This document shows, piece after piece, positions 28,900-40,670 of a stretch of 64,000 nucleotides of DNA. The stretch's first letter is position 1. Every line of letters starts with the position of its first letter. The notes beneath the pieces are model-generated. The model was given only the letters and a program-made list of their open reading frames with translations. It was not told the DNA's origin and did no database searches. Both the position numbers and the translations under genes were made by a program. The stretch is from NCBI RefSeq assembly GCF_008364555.1, contig NZ_VTUC01000038.1, positions 186,001 through 250,000 on the forward strand. The letters run 5' to 3'. The stretch comes from Enterobacter vonholyi. GTDB lineage: Bacteria; Pseudomonadota; Gammaproteobacteria; Enterobacterales; Enterobacteriaceae.

Positions 28900-29622
28900 T
28901 TACTCTTTATCGCCCAGCAGAACGGATTCCAGCGCGATTTTGATCATGTCGTTAAAGGTGGTCTGACGCTCGGCAGCGGTAGTCTGCTCGTGGGTACGGA
29001 TGTGGTCAGACACGGTGCAGATGGTCAGCGCTTTCGCACCAAACTCAGCCGCGACGCCGTAGATACCCGCCGCTTCCATTTCCACGCCCAGAATGCCGTA
29101 TTTTTCCATCACGTCGAACATCTCGCCGCCGTCCGGGGCATAGAACAGGTCAGCAGAGAAGATGTTACCCACACGCGCTTCAACGCCCAGCGCTTTTGCC
29201 GCGTCAACCGCGTCGCGCACCATGCCGAAGTCAGCAATCGCTGCGAAGTCATGGTCTTTGAAACGCATACGGTTAACTTTGGAATCGGTGCAGGCACCCA
29301 TACCGATAACGATGTCGCGCAGTTTAACGTCCATGCGCACCGCGCCGCAGGAGCCAACGCGGATAATTTTCTTCACGCCGAAATCGGTGATCAGCTCTTT
29401 AGTGTAGATAGAGCAGGATGGGATACCCATACCGTGGCCCATAACGGAAATTTTGCGGCCTTTATAGGTACCGGTGAAGCCCAGCATGCCGCGAACGTTG
29501 TTCACTTCACGCACGTCTTCCAGGAAGGTTTCTGCAATGTGCTTCGCGCGCAGCGGGTCGCCCGGCATCAATACGACGTCAGCGAAATCACCCATTTCTG
29601 CATTAATGTGAGGAGTTGCCAT
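28900..29622 (-). CDS. deoD: Purine nucleoside phosphorylase DeoD
   Basis: A 240-residue hexameric phosphorylase that splits purine (deoxy)nucleosides into base and (deoxy)ribose 1-phosphate. Seen are [13 protein letters not shown] (phosphate site), GHGMGIPS, and [13 protein letters not shown] near the C-terminus. The MATPHIN start at 29622 is preceded by AAAGGAACTG. E. coli DeoD has 239 residues; here one extra Gly occurs in PDGGEMFD. It is the last gene of the deo operon. Confidence 0.97.
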   Translation of the reverse strand: MATPHINAEMGDFADVVLMPGDPLRAKHIAETFLEDVREVNNVRGMLGFTGTYKGRKISVMGHGMGIPSCSIYTKELITDFGVKKIIRVGSCGAVRMDVKLRDIVIGMGACTDSKVNRMRFKDHDFAAIADFGMVRDAVDAAKALGVEARVGNIFSADLFYAPDGGEMFDVMEKYGILGVEMEAAGIYGVAAEFGAKALTICTVSDHIRTHEQTTAAERQTTFNDMIKIALESVLLGDKE

Positions 29623-29653
29623 CTTCAGTTCCTTTAACATTGTTTATTCTTTT

Positions 29654-29690
29654 CACCCTCTCCCTGTGGGAGAGGGCTGGGGTGAGGGCA
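29654..29690 (-). repeat. Interspersed hairpin repeat, copy 3 (inverted)
   Basis: CACCCTCTCCCTGTGGGAGAGGG then CTGGGGTGAGGGCA: the same element in the opposite orientation, lying between deoB and deoD inside the operon. It may modulate the downstream message level or stability. Confidence 0.75.
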
Positions 29691-29711
29691 TAAGACTTCA
29701 CCCTACATGAT

Positions 29712-30965
<1,254 letters not shown>

Positions 30966-30988
30966 TTATCGATCAGATCAGTATACCG

Positions 30989-32311
30989 CTATTCGGTGAT
31001 ACGGCGATAGACAGTCGGTGTGGTTTCCGGTGCTTTATTGTCAAGCGAGATGGCCGCCTTCACCGCTTTCGCCGCTTCCTGCCAGCTGGCTTCGTCTTTG
31101 GCGTGGATCACCGCCAGCGGACGTTGGCCGTCAACGCTGTCGCCCAGACGGGCCATATCGGTAAAGCCGACGCTGTAATCAATGGTGTCTGAGGCCTGAC
31201 GACGGCCGCCGCCCATTGAGACCACCGCCATGCCGAGGGCACGGGTGTCCATGGCGGAGACAAACCCTTCGCTATCGGCATACACCGCTTTGCTGAGCGT
31301 CGCGGTTGGCAGGTACTTCGCGTAATTTTCGACGAAGTCTGTCGGGCCTTTTTGCGCCGCGACCATGCGGCCGAAGATCTCCGCCGCTTTGCCGTTATCC
31401 AGCACCGCCTGCAGTTTCGCGCGCGCTTCCGCATCGTCTTTGGCCAGCTTGCCGGAGATTAACATCTCAACGCACAGCGCCATGGTCACGTCAAACAGAC
31501 GCGGGTTGCGGTATTCACCGGTCAGGAACTGCACCGCTTCACGCACTTCGACTGCGTTACCGGCGCTGGACGCCAGCACCTGGTTCATGTCGGTGAGCAG
31601 CGCGGTGGTGCGCACGCCCGCGCCGTTGGAGACGCCAACGATCGCTTCGGCAAGCGCAGCAGAAAGTTCATAGGTCGGCATAAACGCGCCGCTGCCGACC
31701 TTCACGTCCATCACCAGCGCGTCCAGCCCTTCCGCCAGCTTCTTCGCCAGGATAGAGGCGGTGATCAGCGGAATGGAGTCAACGGTCGCGGTGATGTCGC
31801 GGGTCGCGTAGAAACGCTTGTCTGCCGGAGCAAGAGAGCTGGTCTGGCCGATAATCGCCACACCAACGTCTTTAATTATGTCGCGGAAGCGGTTGTCATC
31901 CGGGAAGATATCGAAGCCCGGAATGGCTTCCAGTTTGTCGAGCGTACCGCCGGTGTGGCCCAGGCCGCGTCCGGAGATCATCGGGATGTAACCGCCACAG
32001 GCTGCCACCATAGGGCCGAGCATCAGGGAGGTCACGTCGCCCACGCCGCCGGTGGAGTGTTTATCCACAATCGGGCCATTAAGATTGAGGCTTTTCCAGT
32101 CCAGAACGGTTCCTGAATCTCGCATCGCCATGGTCAGCGACACGCGCTCAGGCATCGACATATCGTGGAAGAAAATGGTCATCGCCAGAGCCGCAATCTG
32201 CCCTTCTGAGACGGTGTTATCACGAATGCCGTTGATGAAGAAGCGGATCTCTTCGTCGCTTAATGCATGACCATCACGTTTTTTACGAATAATTTCTTGT
32301 GCGAGAAACAC
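30989..32311 (-). CDS. deoA: Thymidine phosphorylase DeoA
   Basis: A 440-residue phosphorylase that splits thymidine into thymine and deoxyribose 1-phosphate. The family signature [20 protein letters not shown] is near residues 113-132, with the KHSTGGVGD phosphate loop near 84. I chose the GTG at 32311 because it matches the E. coli start (MFLAQEI) and has GGGGG five bases upstream; an ATG four codons earlier (32323) lacks a Shine-Dalgarno. Second gene of the deo operon. Confidence 0.95.
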   Translation of the reverse strand: MFLAQEIIRKKRDGHALSDEEIRFFINGIRDNTVSEGQIAALAMTIFFHDMSMPERVSLTMAMRDSGTVLDWKSLNLNGPIVDKHSTGGVGDVTSLMLGPMVAACGGYIPMISGRGLGHTGGTLDKLEAIPGFDIFPDDNRFRDIIKDVGVAIIGQTSSLAPADKRFYATRDITATVDSIPLITASILAKKLAEGLDALVMDVKVGSGAFMPTYELSAALAEAIVGVSNGAGVRTTALLTDMNQVLASSAGNAVEVREAVQFLTGEYRNPRLFDVTMALCVEMLISGKLAKDDAEARAKLQAVLDNGKAAEIFGRMVAAQKGPTDFVENYAKYLPTATLSKAVYADSEGFVSAMDTRALGMAVVSMGGGRRQASDTIDYSVGFTDMARLGDSVDGQRPLAVIHAKDEASWQEAAKAVKAAISLDNKAPETTPTVYRRITE

Positions 32312-32334
32312 GGTAACCCCCATGAGGAATCGGG

Positions 32335-32403
32335 TGAATGGTGGCGGGTACGGTTTACCCGACCACGATCCGGGTAGGCCGGGTAAGCGTAGCGCCACCC
32401 GGC
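32335..32403. repeat. REP-like element between deoC and deoA
   Basis: GTAGGCCGGGTAAGCGTAGC followed by GCCACCCGGC (32374-32403) is a single REP unit; a partial, inverted unit (GGTGGCGGGTACGGTTTACC) precedes it. It lies inside the deo operon. Confidence 0.7.
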
Positions 32404-32412
32404 AATTCAAAC

Positions 32413-33192
32413 TTAGTAGCTGCTTGCGCTCTTACCGTCGCCGTGACCCAGCGCTTTCAGCAGGCTGGCCAGCAGGCTGGAGGCGCCGAAGCGGTAGTGA
32501 CGGGAATCGGCCCAGTCGGCACCAAACAGCTCGTCGGCAATCGCCAGGAACTGCTGCGCGTCTTCCGCGGTACGCACGCCGCCCGCAGGTTTGAAACCGA
32601 CGGTTTTGGACACGCCCATGTCGCGGATAACTTCCATCATGATGCGCGCGCTTTCCGGGGTCGCATTCACCGGCACTTTACCGGTAGAGGTTTTAATGAA
32701 ATCCGCACCGGCTTTGATGGAGATTTCAGACGCCTTACGAATCAGCGCCTCTTCTTTAAGCTCGCCGGTTTCGATGATCACTTTCAGCAGCACGTCTGCC
32801 GCCGCACACGCCTCTTTACAGGCTTTAACCAGGTCAAAACCGACCTGCTCGTTGCCAGCGATCAGCGCGCGGTACGGGAACACCACGTCAACTTCGTCTG
32901 CGCCGTAGGCAATCGCCGCGCGGGTTTCTGCCAGCGCAATGTCGATATCGTCGTTGCCGTGCGGGAAGTTAGTCACGGTTGCAATGCGCACGTCCGGGGT
33001 GCCCTGCTCTTTCAGCGTCTTACGGGCAATCGGGATAAAGCGCGGGTAGATACAAACGGCTGCGGTATTACCCACCGGCGTTTTCGCCTGATGGCACAGG
33101 GCGATGACTTTCTCATTGGTGTCGTCATCGTTCAGGGTGGTCAGGTCCATCAGTTTCAACGCGCGCAGGCTGCTTGCAGTTAAATCGGTCAT
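32413..33192 (-). CDS. deoC: Deoxyribose-phosphate aldolase DeoC
   Basis: A 259-residue TIM-barrel aldolase that cleaves 2-deoxyribose 5-phosphate to acetaldehyde and glyceraldehyde 3-phosphate. The Schiff-base lysine K167 is in DFIKTSTGK and the proton-relay lysine K201 in [11 protein letters not shown]. The MTDLTASS start at 33192 matches E. coli; the upstream open frame to 33315 runs through the promoter and is not coding. First gene of deoCABD, controlled by DeoR, CytR and CRP. Confidence 0.97.
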   Translation of the reverse strand: MTDLTASSLRALKLMDLTTLNDDDTNEKVIALCHQAKTPVGNTAAVCIYPRFIPIARKTLKEQGTPDVRIATVTNFPHGNDDIDIALAETRAAIAYGADEVDVVFPYRALIAGNEQVGFDLVKACKEACAAADVLLKVIIETGELKEEALIRKASEISIKAGADFIKTSTGKVPVNATPESARIMMEVIRDMGVSKTVGFKPAGGVRTAEDAQQFLAIADELFGADWADSRHYRFGASSLLASLLKALGHGDGKSASSY

Positions 33193-33237
33193 AACATTCT
33201 CCAACGGCAGTGCCGTATAAATTTTACCTTGCGGGTC

Positions 33238-33253
33238 TGTGAGTATTCTAACA
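33238..33253 (-). promoter_or_regulatory. DeoR operator O2 at deoP2
   Basis: Reverse strand TGTTAGAATACTCACA is a 16-bp near-palindrome, one base off the K-12 deoO2 sequence and two off the perfect consensus. It contains the TAGAAT -10 box of the proximal deo promoter P2 and lies about 45 bases before deoC. Confidence 0.85.
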
Positions 33254-33265
33254 TTCACCCGCATC

Positions 33266-33329
33266 CACACTTCGACATTCATCACAGTTAATGAAAACTG
33301 CGTACTAATTTGCATTACTGTAATGAGAT
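33266..33329 (-). promoter_or_regulatory. Tandem CRP sites (with CytR) of deoP2
   Basis: Two CRP-like sites are readable on the reverse strand: ACTGTGATGAATGTCGAAGT (proximal, 33268-33287) and TCTCATTACAGTAATGCAAA (distal, 33310-33329). Order and spacing follow E. coli deoP2, where CRP activates and CytR binds between the two CRP dimers to repress. Confidence 0.75.
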
Positions 33330-33454
33330 CTTCTTCAAACTTTAGTGCGCAAATTGCCGACTAAAGCAGCAATACCCCCTGTGGGATCAAAAGCGCCAAC
33401 AGGCAGGCTTTCTACAATCCGTTCATCATCCGCAGAACATTCAAGGAAGCGAAT

Positions 33455-35002
33455 ATGCCCCACTCCAGCCCCGACGCCCTGCAGCAACGTTGCCAGCAGA
33501 TTGTGACAAGCCCGTTGTTAACCCCGGGACAAAAACGTCATTTTCTGGCGCTGGAAGCGGAAAACAACCTGCCGTATCCGGCACTCCCTGAAGCTGCGCG
33601 CGCCGCGCTGGACGAGGGGTTTATCTGCGACATGTTCGAAGGCCATGCGCCTTACAAACCCCGTTACGTTCTGCCGGATTACGCAAAATTTCTGGCTAAT
33701 GGTTCAGAATGGCTTGAGCTGGAAGGGGCAAAAGATCTCGACGATGCCCTCTCGCTGTTAACCATCCTCTACCATCATGTTCCGTCCGTCACATCGATGC
33801 CGGTCTATCTCGGTCAGCTTGATGCGTTGCTGCAACCTTATGTTAGAATTCTAACACAAGAAGAGATCGATAGCCGAATAAAACGTTTCTGGCGCTATCT
33901 CGACCGTACGCTGCCGGATGCGTTTATGCACGCAAACATCGGGCCTGCTGACGGCCCCATCACCCGTGCCATTTTGCGGGCCGATGCAGAGCTGAAGCAG
34001 GTCGCGCCAAACCTGACCTTTATCTACGATCCCGATATCACCCCGGACGACTTGCTGCTTGAGGTAGCAAAAAACATATGTGAATGCAGCAAACCGCATA
34101 TTTCTTATGGCCCGGTGAATGATAAAATTTTCACAAAAGGCCGTTACGGCGTGGTGAGCTGTTACAACTCCCTGCCGCTTGCAGGCGGTGGCAGCACCCT
34201 GGTGCGCCTTAACCTCAAAGCCATTGCTGAACGCAGCACATCCATTGAAGACTTCTTCACCCGCACGCTCCCGCACTACTGCCAGCAGCAAATGGCCATC
34301 ATCGATGCACGCTGCGGTTTCCTGTACGAGCAATCTGGCTTCTTTGAGAATAGCTTCCTGGTGAAAGAGGGGCTGATTGATGCCGATCGGTTTGTGCCGA
34401 TGTTTGGCATTTACGGCCTGGCGGAAGCGGTAAACTCGCTTTGTGAGAAAGCAGGAATAGCGGGACGCTACGGAAAAGATGAGCAGGCCAATGCGCTGGG
34501 CTATCGCATCAGCGAACAGCTTGCGGCGTTTGTCGAAAACACGCCGGTGAAGCACGCCTGGAAGCAGCGCGCGATGCTTCATGCCCAGTCGGGGATCAGC
34601 TCCGATTCGGGTACCACGCCAGGCGCGCGCCTGCCCTACGGCGACGAGCCGGATCCCATCAGCCACCTGCTGGCGGTGGCTCCCCATCACAAGCACTACT
34701 CTTCCGGGATAAGCGATATTCTGACGCTGGATGAAACAGTAAAACGCAACCCGCAGGCGGTGGTTCAGCTGTGCCTGGGCGCGTTCAGGGCGGGTATGCG
34801 TGAGTTTACCGCCAACGTAGCGGGTAACGATCTGGTGCGCGTAACCGGGTATATGGTACGGCTATCGGATCTGGAGAAATACCGCGAAGCAGGGTCGAGA
34901 ACGAACACCACGTGGCTGGGTGAAGAAGCCGCACGTAATACCCGTATTCTGGAACGTCAGCCTCGCGTGATTAGCCATGAACAGCAGATGCGCTTTAGTT
35001 AG
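33455..35002 (+). CDS. yjjI: Uncharacterised glycyl-radical enzyme YjjI
   Basis: A 515-residue protein of the DUF3029 glycyl-radical enzyme family. The glycyl-radical motif [11 protein letters not shown] is at the C-terminus (Gly465), and the candidate thiyl Cys is C236 in [10 protein letters not shown]. It is shorter than pyruvate formate-lyase. The substrate is unknown. Its activase YjjW is encoded next, overlapping by 26 bases. It is divergent from deoC and shares its regulatory region; two DeoR operators lie inside its coding sequence. Activity would require low oxygen. Confidence 0.92.
   Translation: MPHSSPDALQQRCQQIVTSPLLTPGQKRHFLALEAENNLPYPALPEAARAALDEGFICDMFEGHAPYKPRYVLPDYAKFLANGSEWLELEGAKDLDDALSLLTILYHHVPSVTSMPVYLGQLDALLQPYVRILTQEEIDSRIKRFWRYLDRTLPDAFMHANIGPADGPITRAILRADAELKQVAPNLTFIYDPDITPDDLLLEVAKNICECSKPHISYGPVNDKIFTKGRYGVVSCYNSLPLAGGGSTLVRLNLKAIAERSTSIEDFFTRTLPHYCQQQMAIIDARCGFLYEQSGFFENSFLVKEGLIDADRFVPMFGIYGLAEAVNSLCEKAGIAGRYGKDEQANALGYRISEQLAAFVENTPVKHAWKQRAMLHAQSGISSDSGTTPGARLPYGDEPDPISHLLAVAPHHKHYSSGISDILTLDETVKRNPQAVVQLCLGAFRAGMREFTANVAGNDLVRVTGYMVRLSDLEKYREAGSRTNTTWLGEEAARNTRILERQPRVISHEQQMRFS
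33841..33856 (-). promoter_or_regulatory. DeoR operator O1 (deoP1), inside yjjI
   Basis: TGTTAGAATTCTAACA is the perfect 16-bp DeoR palindrome, placed 603 bases from O2. In E. coli the distal promoter deoP1 and its operator lie about 600 bases upstream of P2. Here it falls in codons 129-134 of yjjI. Confidence 0.9.
34120..34135 (-). promoter_or_regulatory. Candidate auxiliary DeoR operator OE, inside yjjI
   Basis: TGATAAAATTTTCACA matches the DeoR consensus at 12 of 16 positions and lies 279 bases beyond O1, the separation I recall for the E. coli third operator OE. Placement is by spacing and similarity only. Confidence 0.6.
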
Positions 35003-35837
35003 TCAGGTCATTCCTTTTTCCTGCGTAGACGGGCCGGGCAGCCGCCTGGCACTGTTCCTGCAGGGCTGCAACCTGCGCTGTAAAACCTGCCACAACCCGT
35101 GGACGATCGGCCGCTGCAACGACTGCGGGGACTGCGTGCCCCACTGCCCGCACGACGCGCTGATTATGCATGCGGGACGCGTCTGGTGGCAGGAGAGCGA
35201 CTGCCACCAGTGCGACACCTGCCTGCGCCTGTGCCAGCAGCAGGCAACGCCTATGGCGCACCGCCTGAGCGTGGAGGAGATCCTCGCTCAGGTCCGCAAA
35301 TCTGCACCGTTTATAGAGGGGATCACCGTAAGCGGTGGAGAAGCCACAACGCAACTGCCGTTTTTAGTAACGCTGTTCACCGCGATCAAAGCCGATCCCG
35401 CCCTGCATCATCTGACCTGCCTGGTAGACAGCAACGGCTTGTTAAGCGAAACCGGCTGGCAAAAGCTGCTGCCGGTACTGGATGGCGCGATGCTGGATCT
35501 CAAGGCGTGGGGTAACGCGCACCATCGCTTCCTGACCGGGCGCGACAATCCGCAGATCAAGCAGAGCATCCGCTGGCTGGCAGATCGTCGCCGTTTGACG
35601 GAGCTCCGCCTGCTGGTGATTCCGGGGCAGTGTGACTATCTGGAACACCTCAAGCCGCTGACGACGTTTATCCACGGGCTGGGAAACGTGCCGGTACGCC
35701 TCAATGCGTTTCATGCGCACGGCGTGTACGGTGAGGCGGCGTCATGGCGCAGCGCCACGCCCGAGGACGTTGAACCGCTGGCGCGGGCGCTGGAAAAACA
35801 GAAGATAACGGTGATCCGCCCGGCGCTTTATCTATAG
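34977..35837 (+). CDS. yjjW: Glycyl-radical enzyme activase YjjW
   Basis: A 286-residue radical-SAM activase. The cluster motif CNLRCKTC is at about residues 31-38, directly followed by a ferredoxin-like insert with two CxxCxxCxxxC groups ([11 protein letters not shown] and [11 protein letters not shown]), as in other GRE activases, and the SGGEATTQ segment. It would use S-adenosylmethionine to install the glycyl radical on YjjI. The start overlaps the yjjI 3' end by 26 bases, implying coupled translation. Confidence 0.92.
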   Translation: MNSRCALVSQVIPFSCVDGPGSRLALFLQGCNLRCKTCHNPWTIGRCNDCGDCVPHCPHDALIMHAGRVWWQESDCHQCDTCLRLCQQQATPMAHRLSVEEILAQVRKSAPFIEGITVSGGEATTQLPFLVTLFTAIKADPALHHLTCLVDSNGLLSETGWQKLLPVLDGAMLDLKAWGNAHHRFLTGRDNPQIKQSIRWLADRRRLTELRLLVIPGQCDYLEHLKPLTTFIHGLGNVPVRLNAFHAHGVYGEAASWRSATPEDVEPLARALEKQKITVIRPALYL

Positions 35838-36614
35838 CGTGATGCTAAATACCAAACGGGTATTTTCCAGCAGCGCGTCGGCAATCACCTCTTCTGGCTC
35901 CTTTCGCAGTTCACACAGGGTGGTAAACACGCGTGCCGCCTGCTCCGGACGATTCGGCTGGCCCTGAAAACCATTCAATGGCATGTCAGGCGCGTCGGTT
36001 TCCAGCAGAAGCGCCGACAGCGGCAACTGTGCCATTACGTCCCGGGTTTTACTGGCCCGGGGATAGGTGATGGTGCCACCTACACCAATTTTGTAGCCCA
36101 GTTCGATAAAGCGCTGCGCCTGCTGCAGGCTGCCGGAGAAACCGTGCACGACGCCCCTGCGCGGCAGATCGATGCGTTTCAGGTGCATCGCCAGCTTATC
36201 GTGCGTGCGTCTTGAGTGGAGGATCACCGGCAGATCGTGGCGCTTCGCCAGCCTGAGCTGCGCGTCGAGGATCGTCTGCTGGCGCTCAAACTGCGGATCC
36301 TCGCGATAAAGATCGAGGCCGATCTCACCGATGGCGACAAGCTTGTCGCCTGCGGTCTGCACGATCTCATCAAGTCTCTCAATGTGCTCATCCCGATGCC
36401 GCTCAATCACAATCGGATGCAGGCCGAGCGCGGCATAGAGCGCGGAATGCCGCATGGAAAGATCCAGCACGCGGGAAAAATAAGCCGCTTCCACTGAAGG
36501 CACAATGATGGCCTGAACGCCTGCCTCGGCCGCTTTCGCAATACTGCGTTCTTCATCCCCCGTAAACGGCGGGAAATCGAAGTGGCAATGGGTATCAATA
36601 AAGCGGTACATCAC
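35832..36614 (-). CDS. yjjV: TatD-family metal-dependent hydrolase YjjV
   Basis: A 260-residue amidohydrolase-fold protein of the TatD DNase family. The metal-binding HCHFD motif (in FIDTHCHFD) is at residues 8-12; further conserved elements are GEIGLD, VILHSR and the C-terminal [11 protein letters not shown]. Probably a deoxyribonuclease or phosphodiesterase; its specific role is unknown. Starts four bases inside the yjjU 3' end, so the two are probably co-translated; it converges on yjjW with a six-base overlap. Confidence 0.92.
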   Translation of the reverse strand: MMYRFIDTHCHFDFPPFTGDEERSIAKAAEAGVQAIIVPSVEAAYFSRVLDLSMRHSALYAALGLHPIVIERHRDEHIERLDEIVQTAGDKLVAIGEIGLDLYREDPQFERQQTILDAQLRLAKRHDLPVILHSRRTHDKLAMHLKRIDLPRRGVVHGFSGSLQQAQRFIELGYKIGVGGTITYPRASKTRDVMAQLPLSALLLETDAPDMPLNGFQGQPNRPEQAARVFTTLCELRKEPEEVIADALLENTRLVFSITL

Positions 36615-37663
36615 GCCAGATCCTCGTTATCCAGTAAAGCGTCATTCGCCTGCGGAATATCCACAAGCGGCATCGTCAGGGCATCGTTAGCGACAACCGC
36701 AGGCGGCGTAATAATGCGTTTATGGCGATGAAGCGGCGGTTGCTCTGCCAGCATTTTCCCCACCGTCGCCAGGAAGTAGCGTCCGCACAGCCGCCCCGTT
36801 TTATAATCCATGCGCAGCGCAGGGACGCGGCTGCCCAGCGCCATGCTCAGCAGCGGCTTAGGCGGATAAATTTCAAAAATACGCAGCTTACCCGGCGGCT
36901 TTTCAATGAATCGCTGCATCGCGCCGTAGGTTGTTTCATGCTGCTTCGCGATGTTCACCAGCGGCTGGAGGCTGCTGTCGCCCAGCCAGCGCTCCATCCG
37001 CTTAAACCACTGCGGGGTGTAATACATTTGCGACGGCACGGTACGGATCACCACGATGGTTTTCGCCCCGCGACGGGCGGCTTCCTGCACCGGCACCGCG
37101 TCACTGATCCCGCCGTCAAGATAGCTAATACCGTCCAGCAGGGCGCCGGTACGATAAAAGCCGGGGATCGCGCTGGAGGCGCGGATGATGTCCAGCCAGT
37201 TCTCCTTTTGAGGAGAAAAATAGCCCGGCGAATAGTCATCGCCCCGGCTGGCGCACATCCAGAATTCTTTGCCGCTATCAAACAGACGGGCGGCAGTATC
37301 CATGGCCAGCGGCATCTGGCTGGAGGTCGACTCCAGCAGCCAGTCGAGATCGATCAGGTTGCCGCCGCGCACAAAGCGCACCGGGTTAAAAAATTCTTTC
37401 GCCGTGGTGTAGCGCATAATGACCTTTCGCGCGTAGCCGGGCTGGTTACAGACATAGGCAGAGAGATTCTGCGCGCCGGCAGAGGTGCCGAAGTAAAGGT
37501 CAAACGGGTTGAACTGCGCGCGCATAAATTCATCCAGCACGCCGGCGGTGAAAATGCCGCGCTGTCCGCCACCCTCGCAGACCAGCGCGAGTTGACCTGC
37601 GCGAAACGGCTTTAACGTCAGCGGCGCAATATTGCCGAGCGTAACGGGAATTCGTTGCCCCAC
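36611..37663 (-). CDS. yjjU: Patatin-like phospholipase YjjU
   Basis: A 350-residue patatin-family serine hydrolase. The oxyanion-hole segment GGGQRG is near residues 31-36, the nucleophile elbow GTSAGA near 59-64 (Ser in GxSxG), and the catalytic Asp in YLDGGISDAVP near 186. Probably acts on acyl ester lipids at the inner membrane; the natural substrate is unknown. First gene of a yjjU-yjjV pair as in K-12. Confidence 0.92.
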   Translation of the reverse strand: MGQRIPVTLGNIAPLTLKPFRAGQLALVCEGGGQRGIFTAGVLDEFMRAQFNPFDLYFGTSAGAQNLSAYVCNQPGYARKVIMRYTTAKEFFNPVRFVRGGNLIDLDWLLESTSSQMPLAMDTAARLFDSGKEFWMCASRGDDYSPGYFSPQKENWLDIIRASSAIPGFYRTGALLDGISYLDGGISDAVPVQEAARRGAKTIVVIRTVPSQMYYTPQWFKRMERWLGDSSLQPLVNIAKQHETTYGAMQRFIEKPPGKLRIFEIYPPKPLLSMALGSRVPALRMDYKTGRLCGRYFLATVGKMLAEQPPLHRHKRIITPPAVVANDALTMPLVDIPQANDALLDNEDLA

Positions 37664-37730
37664 CTCTGCTTTCCTGTTTTGATTATTTTATAACACCACA
37701 GTAACGCACCCGACCTGTTCCGCAAATAAG

Positions 37731-37760
37731 AAAAAGCCAGTCACAGTGACTGGCTTTATT
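37731..37760 (-). terminator. ytjA terminator
   Basis: A perfect 9-bp stem (37735-37743 with 37747-37755, loop CAG) flanked by A-rich and T-rich tracts lies 24 bases after the ytjA stop and can act in both directions. Confidence 0.85.
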
Positions 37761-37783
37761 TTGTTGAAGGAATATTGCGTTTG

Positions 37784-37945
37784 CTATGGACGTCGACGTC
37801 CCGTAAACAGGCTGACCAGGAACAGAATAATACCCACAACGAAGACAATTTTAGCTGCCCATGCCGCTGTACCTGCCAGTCCACCAAAGCCCAATGCGGC
37901 GGCAATTAACGCGATAACCAGAAATATAATGCCCCAACGAAACAT
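37784..37945 (-). CDS. ytjA: Small membrane protein YtjA (DUF1328)
   Basis: A 53-residue protein, [20 protein letters not shown] onward, with two transmembrane helices and a GRRRP tail. It is nearly identical to E. coli YtjA, a member of the DUF1328 family of stress-associated small membrane proteins of unknown function. GGAGAAGCTT precedes the ATG. It lies between osmY and yjjU in the same order as K-12, and ends at its own terminator. Confidence 0.93.
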   Translation of the reverse strand: MFRWGIIFLVIALIAAALGFGGLAGTAAWAAKIVFVVGIILFLVSLFTGRRRP

Positions 37946-38072
37946 AAGCTTCTCCTTTACCATAGTTAATGTCGGCCGCTAAACGTGAGCGCTCAGGTCA
38001 CTCACCGGCGTTTTTCCAGAGTCGTTCTTATTTCGCCCGCTGGTGTTAGCCAGACGGGCGAATGGTCAAGAT

Positions 38073-38690
38073 TTACTTCGTTTTCAGATCGTTTTTAACG
38101 CTTTTCACACCGTCAATCGCTTTCGCGATGGACTCGGCACGTTCACTTTGCGCCTGCGAATCTACCGTACCGGAAAGCTGAACCACGCCATCGGTGGTTT
38201 CTACTTTCACCTTACGGGACGGCACGATGTCATCCGCTAAAAGTTTAGCTTTGATTTCGCTGGTGGTGGCAGCATCACCGGCATAACCTTTCACCGACGC
38301 GTTTTTGCCGTCACGGACGTGCAGCTTATCGCTGACGGAGGCGACACCTTCGACGCCCTTCGCCACTTTTACCGCCTGTTCAGCCTGAGCCTGGCTTTCG
38401 ACAAAGCCGCTCAGCGTGACCACTTTCTTGTCGGTCTTAACGGAAATGTCGGTGCTCTTAATGGCTTCATCATCCACCAGTGCGGCTTTCACTTTTGCTG
38501 TGATTGAGCTGTCATCCATGAAATTGCCGACTTTATTCATAGAGCTATCGATTTTTTGCCCTGCGCTATCGGCCGTGGATTGTGCTTTATCCATGGTGCT
38601 GCTTTCCGCCAGGGCGGAGCCGCTCACCAGAACGCTACCCAGAGTTACAGCCAGCAGAGTTTTAGAAATCTTCAGTCTTGTCATATTCAT
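38073..38690 (-). CDS. osmY: Osmotically inducible periplasmic protein OsmY
   Basis: A 205-residue periplasmic protein with a signal peptide (cleavage after SALA, about residue 28) and two BON domains (roughly 57-120 and 135-203), each with the VTLSGxVxS or VQLSGTVDS strand-turn. OsmY is a periplasmic chaperone induced by osmotic stress and stationary phase through RpoS in E. coli. The MNMTRLKIS start at 38690 matches E. coli; the open frame to 38816 is upstream region. The segment between signal peptide and first BON domain is slightly longer than in K-12. Confidence 0.95.
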   Translation of the reverse strand: MNMTRLKISKTLLAVTLGSVLVSGSALAESSTMDKAQSTADSAGQKIDSSMNKVGNFMDDSSITAKVKAALVDDEAIKSTDISVKTDKKVVTLSGFVESQAQAEQAVKVAKGVEGVASVSDKLHVRDGKNASVKGYAGDAATTSEIKAKLLADDIVPSRKVKVETTDGVVQLSGTVDSQAQSERAESIAKAIDGVKSVKNDLKTK

Positions 38691-38950
38691 CGATCTATTC
38701 CTGTGTTGACCCGTTATTCGGGCTGCATACTTCCTTAGTAGTTTTATATATTGCGAATAAACACGCGGGCAAAATGGATAACCTAAAGTCATGCATTGAA
38801 CAGTTAATTTATCCACGCCCGGTGTTAAACACTGAGTTAAATATAGATCACTCTCACACAGCCGCTTTCAGAATTGGGCAAAAAACGCGCGAATAGCGTG
38901 AAATTGCGTTGAATTAAGAACATTCCGCAAGGGATTAATAAGACAGGAAT

Positions 38951-38979
38951 TAAAGAAGAGCACGGCGGGAGCCGTGCTC
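38951..38979 (-). terminator. prfC terminator
   Basis: A 9-bp perfect stem (38958-38966 with 38971-38979, loop GGGA) lies just after the prfC stop; on the reverse strand it is followed by TTCTTTAATT. Confidence 0.78.
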
Positions 38980-38989
38980 AGAGAGGGGA

Positions 38990-40579
38990 TTAGTGCTCGC
39001 GGGTTTTACGGAACTGAACGTCAGGGTAACGTTCCTGCGTCAGGTTCAGGTTCACCATCGTTGGCGCGATATAGGTCAGGTTATCGCCGCCATCCAGCGC
39101 CAGCTGGACTTCATTCTTACGCTTAAATTCTTCGAATTTCTTCACGTCAGAACACTCAACCCAGCGCGCGGTCGCGACGTTCACCGATTCGTAAATCGCC
39201 TCCACGTTGTACTCGCTCTTCAGACGCGCAACGACCACGTCAAACTGCAGCACGCCGACCGCGCCAACAATCAGATCGTTATTCGCGATTGGGCGGAACA
39301 CCTGCACGGCACCCTCTTCAGAGAGTTGAACCAGGCCTTTCAGCAGCTGTTTCTGCTTAAGCGGATCGCGCAGACGAATACGACGGAACAGTTCTGGCGC
39401 GAAGTTCGGAATACCGGTGAACTTCATCATTTCGCCCTGGGTGAAGGTATCACCGATCTGGATGGTGCCGTGGTTGTGCAGCCCAATGATGTCGCCCGGA
39501 TAGGCCTCTTCAACGTGCGAACGGTCACCCGCCATAAAGGTCAGCGCGTCGGAGATGACAACGTCTTTCCCGATACGCACCTGGCGCAGCTTCATGCCCT
39601 TTTCATATTTACCGGACACCACGCGCATAAAGGCCACGCGGTCACGGTGTTTCGGATCCATGTTGGCCTGAATCTTAAACACGAAGCCGGTGAACTTCTC
39701 TTCTTTTGCTTCCACTTCACGGGTGTCGGTTTTGCGCGGCATCGGCTGCGGCGCCCACTCCACCAGACCGTCGAGCATGTGGTCAACGCCGAAGTTACCC
39801 AGTGCGGTACCGAAGAAGACTGGGGTAATTTCGCCGCTCAGGAACAGCTCTTTGTCGAATTCGTGAGACGCGCCCTTCACCAGCTCCAGCTCGTCGCGCA
39901 GCTGCGCGGCCAGCTCTTCGCCAACCGCAGCGTCCAGATCCGGGTTGTCCAGACCTTTAACAATGCGCACTTCCTGAATGGTGTGGCCTTTACCGGTCTG
40001 ATACAGGTAAGTTTCGTCTTTATAGAGGTGATAAACCCCTTTGAACAGCTTACCGCAGCCAATCGGCCAGGTGATTGGCGCACAGGCGATCTTCAGCTCG
40101 TTTTCCACTTCATCCATCAGCTCCATCGGATCGCGGATGTCACGGTCAAGCTTGTTCATAAAGGTGAGGATCGGCGTATCGCGCAGACGGGTGACTTCCA
40201 TCAGCTTACGGGTCCTGTCTTCTACACCTTTCGCGGCGTCGATCACCATCAGGCAGCAGTCCACCGCCGTCAGGGTACGGTAGGTATCTTCGGAGAAGTC
40301 TTCGTGGCCCGGGGTGTCCAGCAGGTTCACCAGGCAGTCGTGATACGGGAACTGCATTACGGAGGTGGTAATCGAAATACCACGCTGTTTTTCCATCTCC
40401 ATCCAGTCGGATTTTGCATGCTGGCTGGAACCACGGCCTTTAACGGTACCCGCAGTCTGGATCGCCTGTCCGAACAGCAACACCTTCTCGGTGATGGTCG
40501 TTTTACCGGCATCCGGGTGAGAGATAATGGCAAAAGTGCGGCGCTTGGCCACCTCTTGCAGATAAGGAGACAACGTCAT
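38990..40579 (-). CDS. prfC: Peptide chain release factor 3
   Basis: A 529-residue translational GTPase that removes RF1/RF2 from the ribosome after termination. G1 [13 protein letters not shown] (about 20-32), G3 [14 protein letters not shown] (near 88), G4 NKLDRD (near 142). The frame is open eight codons upstream; MTLSPYLQ at 40579 matches E. coli in start and length. Convergent to nothing; yjjG lies upstream on the same strand with a 90-base gap. Confidence 0.97.
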   Translation of the reverse strand: MTLSPYLQEVAKRRTFAIISHPDAGKTTITEKVLLFGQAIQTAGTVKGRGSSQHAKSDWMEMEKQRGISITTSVMQFPYHDCLVNLLDTPGHEDFSEDTYRTLTAVDCCLMVIDAAKGVEDRTRKLMEVTRLRDTPILTFMNKLDRDIRDPMELMDEVENELKIACAPITWPIGCGKLFKGVYHLYKDETYLYQTGKGHTIQEVRIVKGLDNPDLDAAVGEELAAQLRDELELVKGASHEFDKELFLSGEITPVFFGTALGNFGVDHMLDGLVEWAPQPMPRKTDTREVEAKEEKFTGFVFKIQANMDPKHRDRVAFMRVVSGKYEKGMKLRQVRIGKDVVISDALTFMAGDRSHVEEAYPGDIIGLHNHGTIQIGDTFTQGEMMKFTGIPNFAPELFRRIRLRDPLKQKQLLKGLVQLSEEGAVQVFRPIANNDLIVGAVGVLQFDVVVARLKSEYNVEAIYESVNVATARWVECSDVKKFEEFKRKNEVQLALDGGDNLTYIAPTMVNLNLTQERYPDVQFRKTREH

Positions 40580-40670
40580 AATTAAATCTTCTTTTATAAG
40601 CACGGCAGCACGCCACGCATCATGGAATATAAAATTGCGGCTATTTTACCCATCAACGGGGGGCAGGCAA

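Noticed and set aside
33193..33315. N-terminal extension of DeoC
   Set aside because: These bases are the deoP2 promoter with CRP and DeoR sites.
38993..40585. 530-codon open frame opposite prfC
   Set aside because: Exact shadow of prfC with unusual composition; the prfC strand has all GTPase motifs.
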